A DNA stretch of 6,933 bases from DASQGA01 sp038209555 (GTDB taxonomy: Bacteria; Actinomycetota; Thermoleophilia; Gaiellales; Gaiellaceae), in the NCBI GenBank assembly GCA_038209555.1, contig JBBQXP010000126.1, positions 1 through 6,933 of the forward strand. The letters run 5' to 3'. The position numbers and the translations under genes are program-made. Positions 1 through 5,250 of this stretch are shown one piece after another (the first letter of the stretch is position 1; each line of letters opens with the position of its first letter). The notes under the pieces were generated by a model. It had not been told where the DNA came from, made no database searches, and worked only from the letters and a program-made list of their open reading frames with translations.

Positions 1-13
1 GTTGGCTCGAAGT

Positions 14-19
14 TACGAT
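14..19 (+). promoter_or_regulatory. Possible -10 element of a leaderless promoter
   Basis: TACGAT fits the TANNNT pattern of high-GC bacterial -10 boxes and ends six bases before the ATG at 26, so transcription would begin at or next to the start codon. No Shine-Dalgarno is visible before that ATG, which agrees with a leaderless transcript. The -35 region lies outside the window. The same hexamer recurs at 1010-1015 before the catalase-like gene. This is inference from a short motif. Confidence 0.25.
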
Positions 20-25
20 TGCGGC

Positions 26-328
26 ATGCAATCGACTACCTACTTCGTCCAGTTCTCCGACCCGGAAGATCCCGGTCGGTGGCACACGATTGCCCGTGTC
101 GACAACCAGGAGCTCGCCCGCGAGATCGCCCGCCTCTCCGAGGGCGGCTACATGCGGACTACCGTCACGTCGCACTACGTCGGTCGCGCTGTTTCCCGCT
201 CGGCGCTCAGGAAAGAGGGGACGCTGCAGCACGCCGAGTGGGAGCTCGGCTTCGGCCGTTACAGGGCATATGGCGACGCCCTCCGCGAGCGGGCCGAGCG
301 GAACCTCCGCACGGGCGTGACCCACTGA
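26..328 (+). CDS. Uncharacterised 100-aa protein
   Basis: Function not recognised. The ATG at 26 gives a soluble protein of 100 aa with no signal peptide or membrane segment. The first part looks like a beta strand (TTYFVQFSDPED), followed by a helix (NQELAREIARLSEGGY), a strand (MRTTVTSHYV) and a charged, Arg-rich C-terminal helix ending near residue 95. This is compatible with a small alpha/beta fold, but no known family motif is visible. Third-position G/C bias supports coding. The frame is open to a TTG at position 2, so the true start could be earlier or outside the window; ATG 26 is preferred because a TANNNT box sits just before it. The gene ends 16 bases before the ABM-like gene on the same strand, so the two are probably co-transcribed. 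Confidence 0.65.
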   Translation: MQSTTYFVQFSDPEDPGRWHTIARVDNQELAREIARLSEGGYMRTTVTSHYVGRAVSRSALRKEGTLQHAEWELGFGRYRAYGDALRERAERNLRTGVTH

Positions 329-333
329 TCCGA

Positions 334-339
334 AGGGAG
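334..339 (+). promoter_or_regulatory. Ribosome binding site of the ABM-like gene
   Basis: AGGGAG lies five bases before the ATG at 345, in the 16-base gap after the upstream stop codon. It fixes the start of the downstream gene. Confidence 0.6.
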
Positions 340-344
340 ACCAT

Positions 345-647
345 ATGGCCGACGAGTACTACATCTGGACGACGAGGAGGCGCATCAAGGACGGCACGCA
401 AGACGAGTTCGAGGAAGCGTGGCAACCGAAGGATTTTCCGGAGGGCATGCTGCGGGCATACGAGCTGATCGAGGAGGGCACGGGCGAGATCGTCGGCGTC
501 TCGATCTGGGACTCCAAGGACTCGTGTGAGGCCTTCCGGGCCTCCGACGTCGAATCGGAGCGGCGAGAGGCGATGGCGCCGTACGTCGAGGAAGAGCGCT
601 CGCGAACGTACACAGGCCGAGAGCTAGGAATCCCCGACCAGTCGTAG
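345..647 (+). CDS. ABM-like dimeric alpha-beta barrel protein
   Basis: A 100-aa cytoplasmic protein resembling the antibiotic biosynthesis monooxygenase / stress-responsive dimeric alpha-beta barrel group. Residues 4-13 (EYYIWTTRRR) form the first strand. A basic-acidic turn and helix follow (KDGTQDEFEEAWQP, about 15-28), then a second strand and turn around residues 37-53 (YELIEEGTGEIVGVSIW). 'SIWDSKDSCEAFRAS' (about 52-66) is the characteristic strand-to-helix step of these domains, and a last short strand precedes the C-terminal 'GRELGIP'. Such proteins dimerise; some oxidise aromatic substrates or bind heme, but most have no known activity. No catalytic residue can be assigned here, so only the fold-level call is offered. 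A good Shine-Dalgarno supports the ATG. The gene follows the 26-328 gene by 16 bases and is followed directly by an inverted repeat. Confidence 0.65.
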   Translation: MADEYYIWTTRRRIKDGTQDEFEEAWQPKDFPEGMLRAYELIEEGTGEIVGVSIWDSKDSCEAFRASDVESERREAMAPYVEEERSRTYTGRELGIPDQS

Positions 648-667
648 GGGCGAGGCTTGCCTCGCCC
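648..667. terminator. Perfect 9-bp inverted repeat, likely bidirectional terminator
   Basis: GGGCGAGGC at 648-656 and GCCTCGCCC at 659-667 are exact reverse complements separated by TT; in RNA the stem would be about 8 bp with a CUUG loop. It starts at the first base after the TAG of the ABM-like gene and lies 8 bases past the end of the 57-aa ORF on the opposite strand, the place for a terminator shared by convergent genes. There is no U-tract on either side, which is common in high-GC genomes but leaves the function unproven. Confidence 0.5.
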
Positions 668-674
668 GCGCCGT

Positions 675-848
675 TTAGCAAAATCCGAGAAAACGGCCGC
701 GACGGTGGGGAGGCCGCTCGCGGGCTTCCTTCTCGGCCGCTAGCTTCGCTCTTCCACGTGCCTCGAGCTCGCGCAAACTGCGGATGCGGGCTTGTGCGCG
801 CGCTTCCGACTCGGCCCACTCCTCAGGACTCATCCGTTTCCTCTTCAT
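675..848 (-). CDS. Small charged 57-aa protein, possibly coiled-coil
   Basis: A short ORF of 57 codons starting MKRKRMSPEEWAESEARAQA and ending GRFLGFC. It is extremely rich in Glu, Arg and Ala: residues about 8-46 look like one continuous charged helix, possibly a coiled coil, followed by a basic tail with a terminal Cys. Function is not recognised. Support comes mainly from the purine-rich GGGAGGAGGA just before the ATG, giving GGGAGG at six-base spacing. A second in-frame ATG at 833 is also preceded by a fair site (AGAGGA). The start overlaps the end of the - strand ORF at 823-984 by 26 bases, suggesting coupled translation. The gene converges on the ABM-like gene across the inverted repeat at 648-667. 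Its length puts it below common gene-finding cut-offs. Confidence 0.5.
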   Translation of the reverse strand: MKRKRMSPEEWAESEARAQARIRSLRELEARGRAKLAAEKEARERPPHRRGRFLGFC

Positions 849-984
849 CGTCCTCCTCCCTGAGTATGCCGAGTAAGGTCGCGCTCACCCGCACCAGGAA
901 GGCGACATTCCTGTCACGGCTGTCGAACGTCCACGGGCTCACGCACTCCGGCACGCGCTCGACCTCGAGCGGCTCTGCCCCCAA
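823..984 (-). CDS. Possible small acidic-tailed protein (43-53 aa)
   Basis: An open - strand frame with almost uniform G or C at third positions, which its complement frames lack. From a TTG at 984 it encodes 53 aa; from a GTG at 954 it encodes 43 aa. The GTG is preferred on signals, because GAGG lies eight bases before it. The product has a central stretch that looks structured (SPWTFDSRDRNVAFLVRVSA), a short hydrophobic part (TLLGIL) and a very acidic tail (REEDDEEETDES). Function not recognised. The stop codon lies 26 bases inside the following 57-aa ORF, so the two would form a translationally coupled pair. The acidic tail here and the basic, Arg-rich partner could interact, but that is speculation. 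The codon bias could also be a by-product of local GC skew. Confidence 0.35.
   Translation of the reverse strand: MGAEPLEVERVPECVSPWTFDSRDRNVAFLVRVSATLLGILREEDDEEETDES
851..860 (-). promoter_or_regulatory. Strong Shine-Dalgarno of the 57-aa ORF
   Basis: Read on the - strand the bases are GGGAGGAGGA, followed by CG and the ATG at 848. The GGGAGG half lies six bases from the start codon. It is the longest purine-rich Shine-Dalgarno-type run seen before any start in the window and is the main reason to accept the small ORF. Confidence 0.55.
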
Positions 985-1009
985 TGTAGACGAGGCATGG
1001 CGCGGTCAA
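983..1009 (-). promoter_or_regulatory. Possible promoter for the small - strand ORFs
   Basis: On the - strand TTGACC (1004-1009) is followed after 15 bases by TACATT (983-988). The -35 box is close to consensus but the spacer is short, so this is a weak call. Transcription would start near 976, upstream of the GTG at 954 with its GAGG site. Confidence 0.2.
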
Positions 1010-1015
1010 TACGAT
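987..1015 (+). promoter_or_regulatory. Candidate promoter of the catalase-like gene
   Basis: TAGACG (987-992) and TACGAT (1010-1015) are separated by 17 bases, and each matches four of six consensus positions. Transcription would start about 1021-1023, immediately before GTG 1024 and ATG 1027. This would give a leaderless or near-leaderless mRNA and argues against the in-frame ATG at 997, which would lie inside the promoter. It overlaps the candidate promoter on the other strand. Confidence 0.3.
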
Positions 1016-1026
1016 CCCCGGCGGTG

Positions 1027-2313
1027 ATGGGCCGCACCGTCCCAGAACACGAGCTTGGCAAGCCGAGACAAGAGCGTTCCGACCGCGGCACGGGCTTCGG
1101 GTTGCCGCCCCCCGATACGGGCAACTTCCTGCTGAACGGAATTGCCCGCCTGCTGCTCTTCCTCATTCATCTGGAGCGCCGCTTCGATCCCTTCTTCCGC
1201 CCGGTATTCGACAAGCTCTTCCGGGATCGGCTTGCCAGGCTGATCACGGCGATCATGAACAAGCGCCGGCAGGACGAGGGCCTCGAGCTCGCCGAGGAAA
1301 GGGTGCAGCCCGACGAGGAGGCGGACCTCGACGACATCATCACTACCTTCACCGCCCAGATGAAGAGGCTCTGGAACCCCGGCTACATCGAGCGGGGCGG
1401 GAACACGAAGACGCACGGGATCGTGCGGGCCGAGCTCACCGTCCGTGACGACCTGCCGGAGAACATGCGGCACGGAATCTTCGCCGAGCCCCGCAGTTAT
1501 CCCGCCTGGGTTCGCTTTTCCGGGCCCGGCCCGTACGTGACGCCGGACATCGACGATGTCGGCTTCCTCAGCATGAGCATCAAGCTCATGGGCGTGCCCG
1601 GACCCAAGCTCCTGGACGACGAGAAGTCCACGCAGGACCTTCTCGGCGTCTCGACACCGACGTTCGTGACGCCGAACACGAGAGCCAACGCTCGTCTTCA
1701 GCACTGGAGCTACAAGAACGCGCCGACCTTTTACTTCGCCAACTTCCGGGAGCCGCACCTCCTCGATTCGATCATGCAGCTGCTCTGGACGAAGACGCAG
1801 ACCAGCCCGCTCGAAAGCGAATACTTCAGCTGCGTTCCCTACCTGCTCGGGGAGGGGCAGGCGATGCAGTACTCGTTCCGTTCACGTCTCGAGACGAGGA
1901 CCCGCGTACCGCGCCTGCCGCTTCGTCCGCCGGACAACTATCTCCGCGATGCGATGGCGGCGACGCTGGCCGAGCAAGACGTCGAGTTCGACATCTCGCT
2001 CCAGCTGCAAACCGATCCCGTCCTGATGCCGATCGAGAACAACGGCGTCCTGTGGCCGACGAAGCTCTCCCCGCGGGTGCCAGCTGCCGTGCTCAGGATC
2101 CCGAAGCAGCAGTTCGACTCACCAGAGCAGCTCGACTTCGCGAAGGTGCTGTCCTACAACCCGTGGCACTCCATCCCTGAGCACCGCCCGCTCGGCAACC
2201 AGAGCCGGGCAAGGAAGCGGATGTACTACGAGCTGTCGCTCCTGCGGCAGAAGATGAACGACGTTGAGCACTACGAGCCGACCGGCGACGAGGTGTTCTC
2301 CGGCTCTCCCTAG
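1027..2313 (+). CDS. Catalase-like heme protein with N-terminal hydrophobic helix
   Basis: A 428-aa protein of the divergent 'catalase family' group. Numbered from ATG 1027: residues 33-54 (NFLLNGIARLLLFLIHLERR) form a hydrophobic or amphipathic helix that could attach to a membrane. The catalase core starts near residue 119. His130 (in TKTHGIVRAELTV) corresponds to the distal heme His, and VRFS at 162-165 matches the catalase VRFS. DLLGVSTPTF at 204-213 lines up with the classical DLVGNNTPxF, placing Ser209 where the catalytic Asn usually is. SYNPWHSIPEHRPLG at 376-390 occupies the proximal region; Tyr377 is the candidate axial ligand, with Lys in place of Arg four residues before it. It is shorter than ordinary catalases and may be a peroxidase or oxylipin-type enzyme rather than a true catalase. 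An in-frame ATG at 997 has GAGG only one base away, so it is less likely. The gene ends in tandem TAG codons. Confidence 0.8.
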   Translation: MGRTVPEHELGKPRQERSDRGTGFGLPPPDTGNFLLNGIARLLLFLIHLERRFDPFFRPVFDKLFRDRLARLITAIMNKRRQDEGLELAEERVQPDEEADLDDIITTFTAQMKRLWNPGYIERGGNTKTHGIVRAELTVRDDLPENMRHGIFAEPRSYPAWVRFSGPGPYVTPDIDDVGFLSMSIKLMGVPGPKLLDDEKSTQDLLGVSTPTFVTPNTRANARLQHWSYKNAPTFYFANFREPHLLDSIMQLLWTKTQTSPLESEYFSCVPYLLGEGQAMQYSFRSRLETRTRVPRLPLRPPDNYLRDAMAATLAEQDVEFDISLQLQTDPVLMPIENNGVLWPTKLSPRVPAAVLRIPKQQFDSPEQLDFAKVLSYNPWHSIPEHRPLGNQSRARKRMYYELSLLRQKMNDVEHYEPTGDEVFSGSP

Positions 2314-2340
2314 TAGTTCCACGCGTAAACGGGGTCTCAG

Positions 2341-2362
2341 GGCGGTTCATGCCGGGATCGCC
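2341..2362 (+). terminator. Weak hairpin after the catalase-like gene
   Basis: GGCGGTTC (2341-2348) can pair with GGATCGCC (2355-2362) over eight positions including two G-U pairs, with a six-base loop. It starts 27 bases after the stop codon and has no U-tract. It may end or attenuate the catalase-like transcript, but a stem of this strength can arise by chance in GC-rich DNA. Confidence 0.25.
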
Positions 2363-2435
2363 GCAGGGTCGTCTGCGTCGCGGTTCGCTGGCACGGCTCT
2401 GGCTGCGGTTCTAAACTCGGCCATCCACTGCGAAT

Positions 2436-2441
2436 AGGAGG
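2436..2441 (+). promoter_or_regulatory. Ribosome binding site of the FAD oxidoreductase
   Basis: AGGAGG is a perfect core six bases before the GTG at 2448. It decides this GTG as the start, although no ATG lies nearby in frame. Confidence 0.8.
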
Positions 2442-2447
2442 CATCAG

Positions 2448-3830
2448 GTGACGACTGCGGCAACCATCGACTCCGACCGCGTCGACGCCCTCTCGGGGAG
2501 CCTCTCGGGCGCAGTGTTCCAGCCCGGCGAAGACCGTTACGAAGCCGCTCGCCGGATCCACAACGGGCTCATCGACAAGCGCCCTGCGCTGATCGCGCGG
2601 TGCTGCGGCCCGGCGGACGTCAGCACCGCGGTCGGCTTCGCACGCGAGGCGGATCTGGAGATCTCGATCCGCGGCGGCGGACACGGCATCGCAGGGCGAA
2701 GCGTCACCGACGGCGGTCTCATGATCGACCTCACTGAGATGAAAGGGATGTATGTGGACCCCGAGGCACGGACGATCCGTGCACAGGGGGGCGTCATCTG
2801 GTCGGAGTTCAACCGGGAAACGGCTGTGCACGGGCTGGCCGTCACGGGCGGCGCGATCTCGACGACCGGGATTGCGGGTCTCACACTCGGCGGGGGTCTC
2901 GGCTGGCTGATGGGCATCCATGGCCTCGCCGCCGACAATCTCCTCTCCGTCGAGCTTGTGAACGCAGACGGCGCGGTGCTCAACGTCACAGAAAAGTCCG
3001 ATCCGGATCTCTTCTGGGCCCTACGCGGCGGCGGTGGCAACTTCGGCGTCGCTACGTCGTTCGAATATCGCCTTCACCCGCTGAGCGAAGTCGTCGGAGG
3101 TCTCATCGCCCACCCCTTCGAGGCGGCGAGGGATGTCCTGCGGTTCTACCGCGAGTTCACACAGTCCGTCCCCGACGACCTGACTGTCTTCGCAGGGCTC
3201 GTCTACGCGCCGGGCAGCTCCGACCTGAAGCTCGCGGCGCTCGTTGTCTGCCACGCCGGACCGGCCGAGCAGGCGCAGAAGGACCTGGCGCCGCTCCGAG
3301 AATTCGGCGAGCCGCTCATGGTTGAGCTGGGGCCGATGCCGTACCCGGTGATGAACACGCTCCTCGATGACGGCTTTCCGCGAGGCGCCCTCAACTACTG
3401 GAAATCGAGCTTCGTGGAGAGCCTGGACGACGAACTGATCGATCTCGCGATCGAGCGGTTCGAGATGACACCGTCGCCTCTCAACGCGATCCTCTTAGAG
3501 CACTTCCACGGTGCCGTCACGCGGATTGGCGTGAGCGATACCGCCGTTCCGCACCGCGAAGTCGGCTACAACCTCCTCGTACCGAGCGTGTGGCTGGATC
3601 CGGCGGACACGGAGGCGAACATCGCTTGGACTCGGGCGACGTTCGATCTCTTCAGCCCCTACTTCGCCGACCGACGGTGGCTCAACTACTTCAGCGACGA
3701 TGACGGAGCCGACGCAGTGCGGGCGGCGTACGGCCAGAACTACGATCGACTCGTCGAGGCGAAGCGGCGTTACGACCCCGAGAATGTGTTCCACGTGAAC
3801 GACAACATCAATCCGGTTGGTCAGACGTAA
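2448..3830 (+). CDS. FAD-binding oxidoreductase, berberine-bridge-enzyme-like
   Basis: A 460-aa flavoprotein of the PCMH-type FAD-binding (FAD_binding_4) plus BBE C-terminal family, oxidising an unknown substrate and probably passing electrons to oxygen to give hydrogen peroxide. The FAD domain covers about 45-215. RGGGHGIAGRS at 75-85 carries His79, the residue that links covalently to the FAD 8-alpha carbon. GGAISTTGIAGLTLGGGLGW (134-153) is the second flavin loop; at the place of the cysteine that makes the second flavin bond in bicovalent members there is Ile137, so single attachment is expected. LRGGGGNFG at 192-200 is the usual glycine-rich turn. The BBE tail is YDPENVFHVNDNI (442-454). 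No signal peptide, so probably cytoplasmic. A perfect Shine-Dalgarno supports the GTG start. It follows the catalase-like gene by 134 bases on the same strand and converges on the DyP gene with a 13-base gap. Confidence 0.92.
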   Translation: MTTAATIDSDRVDALSGSLSGAVFQPGEDRYEAARRIHNGLIDKRPALIARCCGPADVSTAVGFAREADLEISIRGGGHGIAGRSVTDGGLMIDLTEMKGMYVDPEARTIRAQGGVIWSEFNRETAVHGLAVTGGAISTTGIAGLTLGGGLGWLMGIHGLAADNLLSVELVNADGAVLNVTEKSDPDLFWALRGGGGNFGVATSFEYRLHPLSEVVGGLIAHPFEAARDVLRFYREFTQSVPDDLTVFAGLVYAPGSSDLKLAALVVCHAGPAEQAQKDLAPLREFGEPLMVELGPMPYPVMNTLLDDGFPRGALNYWKSSFVESLDDELIDLAIERFEMTPSPLNAILLEHFHGAVTRIGVSDTAVPHREVGYNLLVPSVWLDPADTEANIAWTRATFDLFSPYFADRRWLNYFSDDDGADAVRAAYGQNYDRLVEAKRRYDPENVFHVNDNINPVGQT

Positions 3831-3843
3831 TTCAAGCTGCGGC

Positions 3844-5250
3844 TCAGCGTAATGCCGCCAGGTAGCGAAGCGCGGCGAGACCGGGGAGGAGGAAGTAGGC
3901 GCCGCCCCTGACGGACACGAACCGTGGGACGTTCGTCACGCGCTCGCGAACACCCTCCGTGGGCATCGTGAACGTCCCCCCGTAGGGCGCCGACGGCGCG
4001 ACGAGCGGGTCGGCGTCGTCGTAGAGGTCGGCGAACTTCGGGTTGTTCAGCCACGTGTGGTTCACGAACTCGAACTGGCGCTGGATGTTGGCGTTCAGGC
4101 AGATGAAGTGCAGCCCGCGGTCGGCGGAGTCGTCTCCGGCCAGTGCCTGCTCGATCGACAGCGGCGGTCCGTACTCGCGACCGCGTCGAAGGAGGCGGTG
4201 GCGCCGGTTGATCTCGAAAGACCTGGCGGAGCCGGGCCTCGGGTCGAGCGAGTCACGGGGATTCGAGCGGCGAATGTGAGACCCGATCGGGCAGCGCGCC
4301 CCTTGGCGGTCGTGCTCGTGGTAGGCGAAGTCGTTCGCCTCCGCCAGGGCGGGATCGTCCGCGTCGGGTGCGAGCGTCAGCGGCGCCCCGCTCGGCCATC
4401 GCCCCACCATCTTCGCGGCGAGCCGTACACGGGCAGCGAGGTCGCTGCTCCCGTCAGCCCGTCGAGTGGCTACATCGACGAACTGCCAGAACCGGCCGAC
4501 GTTCTGCCGCAGCTGCCGGAGGACGAGGTAGCTGCCGTTCCGGCCGAGATCGGCGCGATCGGAGCCGGCGGCGTCGCGAGGGAGCACCCCGGCGGGGTCG
4601 GTCGACGGATCGAGCAGCGGCCGGTCGGTGTAGAGGCCGTACTCGTTCTCGTAGCCGAGCAGGAACTCGCCAGCCCGGACGGTGCTCTCGGGCGGTCCGG
4701 TCTTGGAGAGCCCCTCGACGAACGGCTGCGACACTCCGTCGCGGAACCCGAACGGCTCGACGCCGTCGAGGTCGCTGGTTCCGAGGCGCCGCGCGACGCT
4801 CACGCCCTGCGGCAGGGCCGCAGTCTGCTCTGCCTCGAACAAACTGAGCTCCCGATCGACCAATGCGTACAGGAGCAGGACGGCGTCGACCGACGGTCCG
4901 ATCTCGCCGCCCCATTCCCACCGTGCGGGTGCGTTCTCCTCGAGGTCGCCGAGGATCCGGGTCCGGTGAGGCGTCGTCATCCCCGTCACGAACTCATTCG
5001 AGAAGAGCTCCAGCGTGCGGCGCTCGAGCCCCAGCCGCTCGAGGCCCTTGCTCGTGAACGCCACGTTGAGAGCCCGATTGGGTCGCCGCGCCTCGGCACT
5101 CGTGACCGCGCCGCTCACGTCGCTGAGCCAGCGCCGCCCGGCCGCGGCGTCCTCGATCGTGAGGAGCAGGAAGGACGCCGCACTCAGGTGGCCGTAGCCT
5201 CGGGCGACGAGTCCCTGAATGTCGTGCAGATCGAGTGGCGCGGGCGTCAC
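3844..5250 (-). CDS. DyP-type heme peroxidase
   Basis: A 468-aa dye-decolorizing-type peroxidase that uses heme and hydrogen peroxide to oxidise an unknown substrate. Numbered from GTG 5250: GFRDG at 168-172 is the GXXDG signature, with Asp171 as the distal acid. CPIGSHIRRSNPRD (320-333) contains His325, the expected proximal iron ligand, and HRLLRRGREYG (351-361) holds the distal arginine region. WEWGGEIGPSVDAVLLLYA (111-129) and the C-terminal VTNVPRFVSVRGGAYFLLP (438-456) fit the family. The length is typical. No Tat or Sec signal is seen, so it is likely cytoplasmic. The frame runs open to an ATG at 5496, but those 82 extra residues are low-complexity, Arg/Pro-rich and lie inside the upstream gene. 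GTG 5250 forms a GTGA overlap with the upstream stop, so translation is probably coupled; no good Shine-Dalgarno is visible. It is the last gene of the - strand operon. Confidence 0.93.
   Translation of the reverse strand: MTPAPLDLHDIQGLVARGYGHLSAASFLLLTIEDAAAGRRWLSDVSGAVTSAEARRPNRALNVAFTSKGLERLGLERRTLELFSNEFVTGMTTPHRTRILGDLEENAPARWEWGGEIGPSVDAVLLLYALVDRELSLFEAEQTAALPQGVSVARRLGTSDLDGVEPFGFRDGVSQPFVEGLSKTGPPESTVRAGEFLLGYENEYGLYTDRPLLDPSTDPAGVLPRDAAGSDRADLGRNGSYLVLRQLRQNVGRFWQFVDVATRRADGSSDLAARVRLAAKMVGRWPSGAPLTLAPDADDPALAEANDFAYHEHDRQGARCPIGSHIRRSNPRDSLDPRPGSARSFEINRRHRLLRRGREYGPPLSIEQALAGDDSADRGLHFICLNANIQRQFEFVNHTWLNNPKFADLYDDADPLVAPSAPYGGTFTMPTEGVRERVTNVPRFVSVRGGAYFLLPGLAALRYLAALR

Noticed and set aside
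385..819. - strand ORF of 144 codons across 648-819
   Set aside because: Ser/Arg/Pro-rich composition, no ribosome binding site, antisense to the ABM-like gene and in a different frame from the better supported 57-aa ORF.
997..999. ATG 997 as start of the catalase-like gene
   Set aside because: GAGG is only one base from it, and it would lie inside the candidate promoter at 987-1015. It remains possible if that promoter is false; it would add ten residues.
758..1027. + strand ORF of 89 codons in the stretch before the catalase-like gene
   Set aside because: Low-complexity serine run (complement of the Shine-Dalgarno and acidic codons on the other strand), no ribosome binding site, weak third-position bias.
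1006..1758. - strand ORF of 250 codons
   Set aside because: Antisense to the catalase-like gene, whose catalase motifs are clear; the - strand product has no recognisable motif.
3831..3865. Small GCTG/CAGC stem near the convergent stops
   Set aside because: Only four base pairs with a five-base loop and no U-tract; too weak to call a terminator.
4368..4847. + strand Arg-rich ORF of 159 codons
   Set aside because: Composition is dominated by Arg, Gly and Ala from CGN/GCN-rich complement of the DyP gene; no motif and no start signal.
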